Position numbers and translations under genes: made by a program | Notes under the pieces: model-generated | What the model was told of the DNA's origin: nothing | Databases searched by the model: none | Seen by the model: the letters and a program-made list of their open reading frames with translations, nothing else | Assembly (NCBI GenBank): GCA_963846315.1 | Contig: CAWJVM010000015.1 | Span: 1 to 64,000 of the forward strand | Reading direction: 5' to 3' | DNA length: 64,000 bases | Source: RPQJ01 sp963846315 | GTDB taxonomy: Bacteria > Pseudomonadota > Gammaproteobacteria > Steroidobacterales > Steroidobacteraceae | In this document: piece after piece, positions 16,406-24,901 of the stretch | How positions within the stretch are numbered: the first letter of the stretch is position 1 | How the letters are laid out: each line of letters starts with the position of its first letter

Positions 16406-18697
16406 TCACCAGCTGAGATCGTTGATCGAACGTTCCTCGATCGGTCGCCCGAGCCCGAGCACGAGTTGCCAGTCGCTGTCGGTGGTAGCGGCCAGCGACA
16501 GCGACACCGGGCCCAGCGGCGTGCGGCCGGCCAGCACGAAAGCCGCGGAATAGGTCGGCGGCGCGTAGATTCCGTCGAGACGGTCGCTCATGTCCGCAGC
16601 GGTGAACGTCACCCCCGCGTAGATCGACTGGCCGAACACGTAGCTGATGTCCGCGATCCGCTGCAGGTAGGACGCTTGCGCGCTCCAGTACGACGAGCCG
16701 CGCAGTTCACCGATGCTGAGGCCGGGCAGGCTCACCGGGCCGCCGAGGCTGAACAAGTCGTACAAGGGCAGCGCGGTGTCGAACGACGATCCGCCGCTCA
16801 CGCGCAGGTACCCGACGTTGCGGCGGAACGGCAGCACGACGGTCGCGGTGCCCTCGAAACGGTCATAAATCGCATCGGCTCCCAGCGCTTCCTCGCTGCG
16901 GAAATAGGTCATGCGGGCGACCATGCCGTGTTGCCACAGCACGTCGCGGTCGCGCGAGTCGAACGTGTAGCGAGCCGTGAATCCCGCGTAGCCCTCGTTC
17001 GAAATTTCGGGCAGGTCCTGGGAGCCGATTTCCCGGCTGGCCGACTGGGTGCCAGAGCGGATGCCCGCGCGCAGTTCAGCGCGCTTGCCAAAGACTCTTC
17101 CCGCGTCGAGATCGGCCCATCCAGACGTGAACCGATAGCGTGTCACCGCGTCACCGCCGTCGAAGAGGTCCTCGATCGATCGCTGCGCGATCAGGCCGGG
17201 CTCCACAAACCAGCGCTGCGCCGAGTCGAGCGGCTGGTACAGGGAGGTCTCCAGCGCGGAGGTTCGACCGAGTCGCAGCGAACCCCGTAGTTCACCGCCG
17301 CGATCGTTGATCCAGGTCTGCAGGTAATCGCCGCCGATCGTGAACGCCGTGTTGGCGTCGGTGCCGATATGCAATCCAAGGTCGAAGCGCACGATGTGCG
17401 GGCCCCACGATTTTTCCTGCAGGTGCAGGTCCAGGGTCGGCTGGGCCGGATCTCCCGAAAGTATGTAAGCCACGCGTTCGAAGTCCGAAAGCGCGTACAC
17501 CGCGGTGGCACGCTGCGCAATCTGCTGCGCGTCGACCACGTCGCCCGCCTGCAACCTCAACGTCTGCTGGATGAACTCTGGATTCGCCCGCTCCAGACCG
17601 TGCAGATTCACGGCCGCCAGCGTGACCTTCGCGCGTCCGGGCCGCGACGCTGCTTCGCGCCAAGCCAGGTACTCGGCCTCGGTCACCGCAAGACGCGAGA
17701 GTGCCGTGCGCTGCGCCAGCGCCGCCTCGCGCCCCATCGGGATCGCGTCATCGATCCGATCGAAAGACGCCGAGCCGATGTCCCCCATCTGGATCACGAT
17801 CTTGACGTCGGCGGGGCCGAGGGTTTCGAGCTGCTGTCGCTCGTTGGCGCCGATGAGTACGTCGAGGGTGCGCGACATCATCGTGAGCGGCGAGCGCAGG
17901 TCGGCAACCGTAGGCGGGGGATTGGGCACGGCGACCGCGATGACCACGTCGGCACAGGTCTGCCGGGCGATGTCCACCGGGACGTTGCGCGTGAGCCCGC
18001 CGTCTCCAAGGATGCGGCCATCGATGTTGACGGGCGAGAACACTCCGGGCACGGCCATGCTCGCCCGCATCGCGAGCGCCAGGTCGCCACGAGCGAGCAC
18101 GACCATCTCGCCGCTCTGCATGTCCGTGGCCACGGCGCGGAAGGGAATGGGCAACTGGTCGAAATCCGCGACGCCGCGACTGCGGCCGACGAGGGACTGG
18201 ATCGTCAGGTCGACGTTCTGCGTGCTGATCAGGCCGGACGGCGCCATGAGGCTGCCATCGCGCACGCCGAATTCCAGGCTGTTGCTGTAGGTGGCGCCGA
18301 CGAGCTTGCGGCGCATCGGCACCTGCCGGCGCAGGTCGCGGCGGCCGATGGCGTCCTGCCAGGAGATCGACCGGATCTCGGTCTCGAGTTCGCTGGCGCT
18401 CATGCCCGAGGCGTAGGCGCCACCGACGAGCGCGCCCATGCTCGTGCCGATGATGCAATCGACGGGAATGCGCATCTCGTCCAGCACGCCCAGCACGCCG
18501 ACATGAGCGGCTCCTTTCGCGCCGCCGCCGCCGAGCACGAGCCCGATGCGCGGCCTGGGTACCACCGGTGCCTCCACGGCAGCGTTCTCGGCCGCAATCG
18601 ATTCGGCCGGCAACGCAGCGCAGGCAACCCAGACACACAGGAACCATGTCGCGGCCCTGCGGGTGGTCCTGTCGACGTCAGCGCATCTTCGCTTCAC
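16406..18697 (-). CDS. Patatin-like phospholipase with Omp85-type C-terminal barrel (PlpD-like)
   Basis: Predicted 763-residue secreted or surface esterase. Order: signal peptide 10-38; patatin domain about 50-250 with oxyanion loop GGGGAKGAAH (56-65), nucleophile Ser86 in GTSMG and catalytic Asp232 in GDGGLT; a POTRA-like linker about 340-420; then a 16-stranded Omp85/BamA-type barrel to the C-terminus. This is the type Vd secretion layout of Pseudomonas PlpD. GTG 18697 is preferred because GGAG lies six bases upstream and the signal peptide follows at once; a far upstream ATG at 19477 would add 260 implausible residues. It is divergent from the FMN-binding gene. Confidence 0.9.
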   Translation of the reverse strand: MKRRCADVDRTTRRAATWFLCVWVACAALPAESIAAENAAVEAPVVPRPRIGLVLGGGGAKGAAHVGVLGVLDEMRIPVDCIIGTSMGALVGGAYASGMSASELETEIRSISWQDAIGRRDLRRQVPMRRKLVGATYSNSLEFGVRDGSLMAPSGLISTQNVDLTIQSLVGRSRGVADFDQLPIPFRAVATDMQSGEMVVLARGDLALAMRASMAVPGVFSPVNIDGRILGDGGLTRNVPVDIARQTCADVVIAVAVPNPPPTVADLRSPLTMMSRTLDVLIGANERQQLETLGPADVKIVIQMGDIGSASFDRIDDAIPMGREAALAQRTALSRLAVTEAEYLAWREAASRPGRAKVTLAAVNLHGLERANPEFIQQTLRLQAGDVVDAQQIAQRATAVYALSDFERVAYILSGDPAQPTLDLHLQEKSWGPHIVRFDLGLHIGTDANTAFTIGGDYLQTWINDRGGELRGSLRLGRTSALETSLYQPLDSAQRWFVEPGLIAQRSIEDLFDGGDAVTRYRFTSGWADLDAGRVFGKRAELRAGIRSGTQSASREIGSQDLPEISNEGYAGFTARYTFDSRDRDVLWQHGMVARMTYFRSEEALGADAIYDRFEGTATVVLPFRRNVGYLRVSGGSSFDTALPLYDLFSLGGPVSLPGLSIGELRGSSYWSAQASYLQRIADISYVFGQSIYAGVTFTAADMSDRLDGIYAPPTYSAAFVLAGRTPLGPVSLSLAATTDSDWQLVLGLGRPIEERSINDLSW

Positions 18698-18862
18698 CGG
18701 CACTCCAGCTGCGGTACGGGCACACGCCCACGTTCGTATGCTACCGCGAGGCGGGGGCTGTAGGCGCTTGCCGCGCACGTAGCATGCCCGTCGCGATTGA
18801 CAAACCCTGCTGACGGGCCATCCTTGCGGCTGGTCACGCCAAGGCTGCAGAAGGAGAGGCAC

Positions 18863-19633
18863 ATGCCAGGCATCCCGATGTACCACGACGGATCGCGGCA
18901 ACTGCAGGACCGATTTGCGACGCGCAAGCTCGCCGACCGGTTGGTCGAGGTGCTGGCCCGGAACGCTTTCACCGATGCGGATCGCGCGTTCATTGAAAGC
19001 CGGCCTTTGTTCTTCCTGTCCACGGCCGACGCCGAGGGCCGTCCCGATTGCTCGTACAAGGGCGGTTTTCCGGGTTTCGTTCGCGTCCTCGACTCCCAGA
19101 CGCTCGCTTTTCCGAGCTACGACGGCAACGGCATGTTCAAGAGCCTGGGCAACCTGCTCGTGAATCCCTACGTTGGACTGCTGTTCATCGACTTCGAGAC
19201 ACCGAAGCGCTTGCGCGTCAACGGCCGGGCGACCGTGCATGACGACGATCCGCTGCTCGCGGAGTTCGTGGGTGCGCAGGTGATCGTTCGAGTTCGCCCG
19301 GAGGCGATCTTTCCAAACTGCCCGCGGTACATTCACAAGATGCAACTGGTCGAGACGTCCACGTATGCGCCACGTGAGGGGCATACGCCTCCGGTGCCGG
19401 AATGGAAACGTTATCCGGAATTCCACGACGTGCTGCCACCTGGCGATCCGGCCGCGGACGTGGCGACCGACCTCCATGCAAAGCCAGAGGCTTGCGACGC
19501 GTGTTCACTGAAGCCCGTCTGTCGCAGGCCCTGGCACCGTTTCGTGAACTGGCGAAATCATCGCCGGAACCGGCGGCTCTCCCGGCGACACCGGAACTCG
19601 CGGGCAGGCACCTGGAGCTCGCGGCGCAGGTGA
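18863..19633 (+). CDS. Pyridoxamine-5'-phosphate-oxidase-like FMN-binding protein, run-on C-terminus
   Basis: 256 residues. Residues 1-205 form a split-barrel flavin-binding domain: FLSTADAEGRPDCSYKGG, FPSYDGNGMFKSLGNL, VGLLFIDFETPKRLRVNG and PNCPRYIHKM. The substrate is unknown; this branch is not true PdxH. AAGGAGAG stands before ATG 18863. The last 45 or so residues (from about PVCRRPWHRF) are very rich in Arg and His and look out of frame, while another frame over the same bases looks protein-like (next entry). A frameshift or lost stop near 19500 would explain this. Confidence 0.8.
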   Translation: MPGIPMYHDGSRQLQDRFATRKLADRLVEVLARNAFTDADRAFIESRPLFFLSTADAEGRPDCSYKGGFPGFVRVLDSQTLAFPSYDGNGMFKSLGNLLVNPYVGLLFIDFETPKRLRVNGRATVHDDDPLLAEFVGAQVIVRVRPEAIFPNCPRYIHKMQLVETSTYAPREGHTPPVPEWKRYPEFHDVLPPGDPAADVATDLHAKPEACDACSLKPVCRRPWHRFVNWRNHRRNRRLSRRHRNSRAGTWSSRRR

Positions 19634-19716
19634 TGCGGATGCACTGCCGGCGTACGCTGGACGGGGATCTGACGCAGCTCGAGCAGATCACCCGCGAGCG
19701 TCGCAGGCGTGCGTGA
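19501..19716 (+). CDS. Possible small ORF overlapping the FMN-binding gene
   Basis: A GTG-initiated frame of 71 codons overlaps the 3' end of the previous gene. Its translation (EARLSQALAPFRELAKSS, later HLELAAQVMRMHCRR and LEQITRERRRRA) has the balanced composition and helical pattern of real protein, unlike the Arg-rich reading of the overlapping frame. I do not recognise the family and see no strong ribosome binding site. It could be the displaced C-terminus of the upstream gene, the remnant of a lost gene or a true overlapping gene. Confidence 0.3.
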   Translation: MFTEARLSQALAPFRELAKSSPEPAALPATPELAGRHLELAAQVMRMHCRRTLDGDLTQLEQITRERRRRA

Positions 19717-19769
19717 GGCTCGACGCTGGCAGCCTGCGGGTCAGGATTTCTGCACTCTGGAAACAAGCC

Positions 19770-20174
19770 ATGAATAAAAAATCGATCTGGGCGGTGGCTG
19801 CGGGTGTGCTCGTCACGATCGGGGTGACGACCGTCGTCGACATCTTGCTGCACGTCACCGGCGTCTTCCCGGGTATGGACCAGCCGCTCGACGATGCGCT
19901 CGCGCTGCTCGCGACCTCGTACCGCATCGTGATCGGCATTGGCGCCGCGTGGCTCACAGCCCGGCTCGCACCGCAAAAGCCGCTGAAGCACGCGATGATC
20001 CTTGGCGCAGTAGGAGTCGTCCTGGCCATCGCGGGCGTGGTGGCAACCTGGAACCTGGGACTCGGACCCAGGTGGTACCCCATCGCACTGGCCATCCTGG
20101 CGCTGCCGCAATGCTGGGTGGGCGGCAAGATCTACGGGAAGCAGGCTGCGAAGAATTCCGCCATCGCGGCTTAG
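19770..20174 (+). CDS. Small four-helix inner-membrane protein, unknown function
   Basis: 134 residues with four hydrophobic segments at about 6-26, 44-63, 72-92 and 98-117, a short basic N-terminus (MNKK) and a basic C-terminal tail. No recognised motif beyond a general resemblance to small uncharacterised membrane proteins. ATG 19770 is followed directly by a Lys-rich start. It lies in a run of same-direction small genes but is separated by about 70 bp from its neighbours. Confidence 0.65.
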   Translation: MNKKSIWAVAAGVLVTIGVTTVVDILLHVTGVFPGMDQPLDDALALLATSYRIVIGIGAAWLTARLAPQKPLKHAMILGAVGVVLAIAGVVATWNLGLGPRWYPIALAILALPQCWVGGKIYGKQAAKNSAIAA

Positions 20175-20242
20175 GGATTCGCTATGTTCGACCTTCTGAG
20201 CGGTCGGGCAGTCACACGCAAGAAGAACGAGGGAGGTCAGGT

Positions 20243-21004
20243 ATGGCTGTCGCAGCAAATCTGGTCGTGGCGCTGGTGGCCCTTCTGCACGTCTACTTCC
20301 TGGTCCTGGAAATGTTTCTCTGGACCAAACCGATCGGGCTCAGGGTCTTCGGCCAGACGCGCGAAGCGGCAGAGGCCACCAAGGTCCTGGCCGCCAATCA
20401 GGGCCTCTACAACGGGTTCCTGGCGGCGGGGCTGGTCTGGGGTCTCGTGCTTGGCCAGAACGGCCTGGCCATCAAGGTCTTCTTCCTCGGTTGCGTCGTC
20501 GTGGCCGGGCTGTATGGGGCCGTAACGGCAAGTCGCAGAATCCTCTTCGTCCAGGCCCTGCCCGCGGCGATCGGTCTGGGCTTGCTGCTGCTTGCTGGCC
20601 ATGCGCAACCGATGTCGGCCACAGCAACCCTCGAGATCGAAGAACAGCGGGTCCTGGCGACCGAGGACGAGTACATCGTGGCCGAAGTGAGTCGTGACGA
20701 AGCGGCGTTGCGCCGGAAGATCGACGACCGGTTCGTGTTCAACGCGAGCGACGGCACGACCTCGGGCAAGGAAGACCTGATCGACGAAGTCCTCAAAATG
20801 GCCATGGTCGGTCAGACGGTTCGTGAACGCTCGGTGCTCATCGAAGGGGACATCGCCATCGTCCACGGCACGGCAGACCTGAAGTTCGCCGGTCCCGGCG
20901 AGACGGAGACCGCCTCCAGCCTGCGCTACACGTCCACGTACGTGAAGCGCGACGGCCAGTGGCGAATGCTCGCGCTTCAGATGCAGAAGCGAGCGCCGGA
21001 ATAG
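20243..21004 (+). CDS. DUF1304 membrane domain fused to SnoaL/DUF4440-like domain
   Basis: 253 residues in one uninterrupted frame. Residues 1-118 are a DUF1304 protein: four membrane helices with the conserved LEMFLWTKPIG, LAANQGLYNGFLA and GLYGAVTASRRILFVQALPA. After LLLLAGHAQPMSATATLEIEEQ, residues 130-253 form an NTF2-like DUF4440 domain (EDEYIVAEVSRDEAALRRK, VHGTADLKFAG, TYVKRDGQWRMLALQMQK). These are normally separate proteins; the join looks as if the last DUF1304 helix doubles as the signal sequence of the second, which would put the NTF2-like domain outside the membrane. GGGAGG is six bases before ATG 20243. Confidence 0.82.
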   Translation: MAVAANLVVALVALLHVYFLVLEMFLWTKPIGLRVFGQTREAAEATKVLAANQGLYNGFLAAGLVWGLVLGQNGLAIKVFFLGCVVVAGLYGAVTASRRILFVQALPAAIGLGLLLLAGHAQPMSATATLEIEEQRVLATEDEYIVAEVSRDEAALRRKIDDRFVFNASDGTTSGKEDLIDEVLKMAMVGQTVRERSVLIEGDIAIVHGTADLKFAGPGETETASSLRYTSTYVKRDGQWRMLALQMQKRAPE

Positions 21005-21031
21005 GGCAGGGCGGCTACCAAAGGAGGTCAC

Positions 21032-21418
21032 ATGCGCATTCCACCGGGCTTCAATACCGTCACGCCGTATTTCTTCGTCGATGGCGCGGCGCGGTTCCTG
21101 GACTTCCTGGTGCAAGGGCTCGGCGGCGTTGAAATCGGTCGTCACCTGGACGGTAACCGCATTGCCAATGCGCAGGTCCGCCTCGGCACCTCGACCGTCA
21201 TGCTGAGCGAAGCGTCAGCGGCGTTCCCCGCCATGCCGGCCTCGTACTATCTCTACGTCGAGAACGCCGACGCCGCCATGGCCAGAGCGATGGCTGCAGG
21301 GGGCACGAAGATCATGGACGTCGCCAACATGCCGTACGACGACCGGCAGGGCGGCCTGAAAGATCCCTGGGGAAATATCTGGTGGATCTCGGAGCGCCTG
21401 ATTGAGGGTCCGTACTGA
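21032..21418 (+). CDS. VOC-fold (PhnB/glyoxalase-like) protein
   Basis: 128-residue cytoplasmic protein with the paired beta-alpha-beta-beta-beta units of the vicinal oxygen chelate superfamily: PPGFNTVTPYFFVDGAARFLDF at the start and KDPWGNIWWISER at the end, the usual PhnB ending. The substrate cannot be told. AAAGGAGG immediately precedes the ATG at good spacing. It begins a tight same-strand run with the SRPBCC gene 58 bp on. Confidence 0.85.
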   Translation: MRIPPGFNTVTPYFFVDGAARFLDFLVQGLGGVEIGRHLDGNRIANAQVRLGTSTVMLSEASAAFPAMPASYYLYVENADAAMARAMAAGGTKIMDVANMPYDDRQGGLKDPWGNIWWISERLIEGPY

Positions 21419-21476
21419 AAGTCCGCGAGCGCCGTTTGTAACTCGCGCACCACCGCAAGCGAAGGAGTCGATCCCC

Positions 21477-21923
21477 ATGGCCAAAGGCACCGTCAACCTG
21501 CACCGCGTGCTGCGCACGAAGCCGGAGCGCGTCTATCGAGCATTCCTGGACGCCGACGCCATGGCGAAGTGGCTGCCGCCCTACGGCTTCACCTGCAAGG
21601 TTCACCAGATGGACGCGCAGGTCGGCGGAACCTTCAGGATGTCCTTCACGAACTTTTCGACCGGCCAGGGACATTCCTTCGGCGGCAGCTATCTCGAGCT
21701 GGTGACCGGTGAGCGGATTCGCTACACCGATCAGTTCGACGACCCCGGGCTGCCCGGAGAGATGATCACGACGATTACGCTGCGGCCCGTGTCGTGCGGC
21801 ACCGACGTCGCGATCGTCCAGGAGGGAATACCGGAGATGGTTCCCGTCGAGATGTGCTATCTCGGCTGGCAGGAATCGCTCGCGCAACTGGCGACCCTGG
21901 TCGAGCCCGAGATTCCCGGCTGA
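21477..21923 (+). CDS. SRPBCC (AHSA1-type) protein
   Basis: 148-residue START/Bet v1-like protein. The family pattern is plain: VLRTKPERVYRAFLDADAMAKWLPP near the N-terminus, GGTFRMSF, GSYLELVTGERIRYTDQFD in the middle, and a C-terminal helix with YLGWQESLAQLATLVEPEI. Such proteins bind hydrophobic ligands or act as Hsp90-activator-like folds; no specific role is indicated here. GAAGGAG lies nine bases before ATG 21477. It is 16 bp ahead of the DUF4386 gene. Confidence 0.85.
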   Translation: MAKGTVNLHRVLRTKPERVYRAFLDADAMAKWLPPYGFTCKVHQMDAQVGGTFRMSFTNFSTGQGHSFGGSYLELVTGERIRYTDQFDDPGLPGEMITTITLRPVSCGTDVAIVQEGIPEMVPVEMCYLGWQESLAQLATLVEPEIPG

Positions 21924-21939
21924 AGCGAGGAAGCAGTCA

Positions 21940-22647
21940 ATGATGTCGTCGATCGAACAATCACCTCAGCGCTACGCAAGAATCGGCGGCATCCTGTACC
22001 TGGCGATCATCGTGCTGGGTATCTTCGGCGAGGCCTTCGTGCGCGGAACGCTGGTCGTATCCGGCGATGCGACCGCAACCGCCAACGCGATTTCGGCCTC
22101 TGAATCGTTGTGGCGAGCCGGCATTGCCGGTGACTTGCTGATGCACGTGCTCGACCTGCCGGTGATCCTCGTGCTCTACGTCCTGCTCCGGCCGGTCAGC
22201 GAGACGCTCGCGTTGCTGGCGACCTTCTTCAACCTGATCCAGACCGCCGTGCTCGTGGCCAACAAGCTGAACCTGCTGGCCCCCATCCTGCTGGTCGGCG
22301 AGGCCAGCGGACTCGGCGCCTTTTCGCCGGAACAGTTGCACGCCCTGTCGTACCTGGCAATCAAGGCGCACGGCTATGGCTTCGGCTTCGGCCTCATCTT
22401 CTTTGGGTTTGCGTGCCTGTTCCGCGGCTACCTGGTTTTCAAGTCGGGGTACTTTCCCAAGGTGCTGGGTTTGCTGCTGGCGCTCGCGGGGCTGAGCTAC
22501 CTGGTCAACAGTTTTGCGCTGCTGCTGGCACCCTCGTTGGCGTCCGCGCTGTTTCCCGCCATTCTCCTGCCCGCTTTCGTCGGCGAGCTGGTTTTTGCGC
22601 TGTGGTTGATCTTCAAGGGCGTGAACGTCGAAAAATGGCCGCGTTGA
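21940..22647 (+). CDS. DUF4386 integral membrane protein
   Basis: 235 residues with about six transmembrane helices; the start RYARIGGILYLAIIVLGIFGE, the centre DLLMHVLDLPVILVLYVLL and the charged HALSYLAIKAHGYGFGFGLIFFG are characteristic of DUF4386. No function is established for the family. GAGGAAG precedes ATG 21940 by six bases. Its last 13 bases overlap the start of the P-loop kinase gene, so the two are coupled. Confidence 0.82.
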   Translation: MMSSIEQSPQRYARIGGILYLAIIVLGIFGEAFVRGTLVVSGDATATANAISASESLWRAGIAGDLLMHVLDLPVILVLYVLLRPVSETLALLATFFNLIQTAVLVANKLNLLAPILLVGEASGLGAFSPEQLHALSYLAIKAHGYGFGFGLIFFGFACLFRGYLVFKSGYFPKVLGLLLALAGLSYLVNSFALLLAPSLASALFPAILLPAFVGELVFALWLIFKGVNVEKWPR

Positions 22648-23156
22648 GAACGCTGCCGCCCAGGCTGTTCTTGCTGTGCGGGAAGATGGCCGCCGGGAAG
22701 TCGACGCTGGCGCGAGCACTGGCACGCCGTGAGGGGGCTGTGTTGCTCGTGCAGGACGAATTCCTCGAGCGCCTCTTCCCAGGCGAGATCGTGGATGTTC
22801 CTTCCTTCGTCCAGTGTTCGTCACGGCTCGCTGCAGCCCTCTCGCCGCTGATTCTCGATCTGCTGGCGCGAGACACCCCGATAGTGCTCGATTTTCCGGG
22901 CAACACCAGGACGCAGCGCGCGTGGTTTCGACGCTTGATCGACGAGTCGAAGGTCGGTCATGAGTTGCATTTCGTGGCTGTGTCGGACGACGTGTGCAAA
23001 GGGCAGCTGAAAAAGCGCAGCCAGCACCTGCCCGACGGCAGCGCCTGGACGACCGCTGCGGAATTCGATGCGATCACCGCCTACTTTCAGCCGCCGTCGG
23101 CGGATGAAGGCTTCAACGTCGTTTGTCACGAAAACGGTGTGGAGCCAGCAGGTTAG
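22635..23156 (+). CDS. P-loop ATPase/kinase of the AAA_33/zeta-toxin type
   Basis: 173 residues. The Walker A motif GKMAAGKSTLARALA sits at 16-29 and a Walker B-like IVLDFPGNT at about 82-90. The C-terminal half (HFVAVSDDVCKGQLKKRS) resembles nucleotide or small-molecule kinases in which that Arg/Lys-rich lid closes on ATP. It is too short and lacks the partner gene for a zeta toxin, so an orphan kinase is more likely. It starts inside the DUF4386 gene. The substrate is unknown. Confidence 0.75.
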   Translation: MAALRTLPPRLFLLCGKMAAGKSTLARALARREGAVLLVQDEFLERLFPGEIVDVPSFVQCSSRLAAALSPLILDLLARDTPIVLDFPGNTRTQRAWFRRLIDESKVGHELHFVAVSDDVCKGQLKKRSQHLPDGSAWTTAAEFDAITAYFQPPSADEGFNVVCHENGVEPAG

Positions 23157-23175
23157 AATACGAAGAGGAAGAACG

Positions 23176-23580
23176 ATGGCTAAGCACGACACCAAGGCAG
23201 ACACCACGCCAGCGGTTGACACCTTGCTGCTCTCCCTGAACCATCCGGCAACACGCGAAATCCAGGCACTGCGTGTTCTCATTTGCGACGTGAGTCCGTC
23301 GATACTCGAGGGCGTCAAGTGGAATGCGCCCAGCTTCCGGGTCGACGAGTACTTCGCGACGATCAACCTGCGGGAAAAGCAGGGTGTCGGCGTGGTGCTG
23401 CACTTCGGGGCGAAAGTACGCGACGTCGCTGCCGGACCCGATTCGATCGTCGATCCGGACAAGTTGCTCAAGTGGCTGACGAAAGATCGCGCGATGGTCA
23501 AGTTTGCAGGCCTCGACGACATCGCCGCCCGCAAGGAAGCCTTCCAGGCCGTGCTGCGGCAGTGGATCAGGTTTGCCTGA
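23176..23580 (+). CDS. DUF1801 (YdhG-like) protein
   Basis: 134 residues of the DUF1801 fold: ILEGVKWNAPSFRVDEYFATINL followed by GVGVVLHFGAKV and a final helix KEAFQAVLRQWIRF. The family is widespread in small environmental-response gene sets and its activity is unknown. AGAGGAAG precedes ATG 23176. Its last 14 bases overlap the 3' end of the convergent DUF2834 gene. Confidence 0.82.
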   Translation: MAKHDTKADTTPAVDTLLLSLNHPATREIQALRVLICDVSPSILEGVKWNAPSFRVDEYFATINLREKQGVGVVLHFGAKVRDVAAGPDSIVDPDKLLKWLTKDRAMVKFAGLDDIAARKEAFQAVLRQWIRFA

Positions 23581-23863
23581 GGACGCGGGCGGGCCGGGTG
23601 AGCAGGTAGACCAACGGCCCGAACGAGCCAAGCGCGAGTGTAGCGATGATCCACGGCCAGACGTTGCGGCCCGTGGCCTTCGCGTCGCGCCACATCCACA
23701 CCATCACCAGGGTCAGGGCGATGACGAGGTCGACCAGCACCTGCGTTCCAGCAAGAGTCTGGAAGGGCAAGGCAAAGATACCGAAGTAGCCGTGTTGCGA
23801 AAGCGCGGCCGCGCTCAAGGCGCCGAACAGGACCAGGGTGGCGATGAGCAGGGTGCGCTGCAT
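23567..23863 (-). CDS. DUF2834 small membrane protein
   Basis: 98 residues with three hydrophobic segments (residues 4-24, 38-56, 70-90). The pattern FALPFQTLAGTQVLVDLVIALTLVMVWMWRDAKATGRN between helices 1 and 2 is that of DUF2834. Function unknown. ATG 23863 follows a purine-rich stretch (GAGGAGC). It is the only minus-strand gene in this run and converges on the DUF1801 gene with a 14-bp overlap. Confidence 0.78.
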   Translation of the reverse strand: MQRTLLIATLVLFGALSAAALSQHGYFGIFALPFQTLAGTQVLVDLVIALTLVMVWMWRDAKATGRNVWPWIIATLALGSFGPLVYLLTRPARVLRQT

Positions 23864-23969
23864 GGTCGGGCTCCTCTGTGGGGGTGAGCACAGTGTCGGG
23901 CGTGCAGGTGATGGCGGCAATTACCTGCGAGGTCATTGAATCGCCCCGGTCCTGTGGTTCAATTCCGCC

Positions 23970-24365
23970 ATGGATGCCACGTCCCCGACACTGCCGGAAA
24001 CGCTGCGCCAGGCGCGCCGTGATCCGGTCGCACGTCGCATGAGGTTCCACGACGCAATCGCCATCGACGGCGCCGCCACGCCAGAGCGCGTGGCACAGGC
24101 GGTCGCAGCCCTCGCGCAATGCACGGGCACGGTCCTGCTCGAGCCTGGCCTCCACCTGCGGGCGAGCGACCGCGAAATCCGCTGTGAGGTCCTCGACAGC
24201 ACGTCGGCTGCGCATCGCTGCGAGGAGGAGTACAAGGTTCTGGTGGAAAACGCGGCACGTGCGCTGCAGCGGTCGCAGCTTGCTGCCTCGCTCCCGGACC
24301 GGCCGTTGCGATGGGCCGTCGTCGAGGAACGCGACGGCGGAGTGTTCGAGGTGTGGAGCGATTGA
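23970..24365 (+). CDS. Hypothetical cytoplasmic protein
   Basis: 131 residues, soluble, without signal peptide or membrane segment. I do not recognise the family. It has an even alpha/beta composition with no repeats; two Cys occur (AQCTGTVLLEPG and REIRCEVLD). It is followed 20 bp later by the GNAT gene in the same direction. The protein-like composition supports a real gene, but I cannot give it a function. Confidence 0.55.
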   Translation: MDATSPTLPETLRQARRDPVARRMRFHDAIAIDGAATPERVAQAVAALAQCTGTVLLEPGLHLRASDREIRCEVLDSTSAAHRCEEEYKVLVENAARALQRSQLAASLPDRPLRWAVVEERDGGVFEVWSD

Positions 24366-24385
24366 ATCCGCGAGGCTTGCCGTCA

Positions 24386-24847
24386 ATGGCGACTGCAATT
24401 CGCATCCGACCCATCCACCAGGCCGATTTCGCGGCCTGGACGCCGTTGTGGGACGGCTACAACGCCTTCTACGGCCGTGCGGGCCCCACGGCGTTGTCAC
24501 CCGCGATTACGGCGGTCACCTGGAGCCGCTTCTTCGACGCGAATGAACCCGTCTTCGCGCTCGTCGCCGAATCGGCGGGGCGGCTGGTCGGCCTGACGCA
24601 CTACCTCTACCACCGCAGCACGACACGGATCGAGCCCACGTGTTACCTGCAGGACCTGTTCACGGCAGCGGACGCTCGTGGCCAGGGCGTCGGGCGCGCA
24701 TTGATCCTCGGCGTGTATGGGGCGGCCAGGGCCGCGGGTATCCACGAGGTCTACTGGCAGACGCACGAGACCAATAGCGCGGGTCGCCTGCTGTACGACA
24801 AGGTCGCCAAGTACGCCGGCTACATCGTCTACGAACAGGACGTCTGA
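24386..24847 (+). CDS. GNAT N-acetyltransferase
   Basis: 153-residue acetyltransferase. The acetyl-CoA binding motif A is LQDLFTAADARGQGVGRALI, with the RGQGVGRA pyrophosphate loop; motif B follows as VYWQTHETNSAGRLLYDKVA. The substrate is unknown. ATG 24386 is used because the GNAT domain begins directly after it (TAIRIRPIHQADF). It precedes the DUF1697 gene by 54 bp. Confidence 0.87.
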   Translation: MATAIRIRPIHQADFAAWTPLWDGYNAFYGRAGPTALSPAITAVTWSRFFDANEPVFALVAESAGRLVGLTHYLYHRSTTRIEPTCYLQDLFTAADARGQGVGRALILGVYGAARAAGIHEVYWQTHETNSAGRLLYDKVAKYAGYIVYEQDV

Positions 24848-24901
24848 CGCGGGCGATGCCGTCTCGCGGCCAACGCCCTGTACCGCAACGCTGCAACCAC
24901 G

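Noticed and set aside
22635..23156. Zeta-toxin of a toxin-antitoxin pair
   Set aside because: It has Walker A but lacks the longer zeta C-terminus, and the neighbour upstream is a DUF4386 membrane protein, not an epsilon antitoxin.
23902..23926. Inverted repeat GCAGGT...ACCTGC before the hypothetical gene at 23970
   Set aside because: Only six bases pair cleanly and no transcriptional context supports it; it may be chance in GC-rich DNA.
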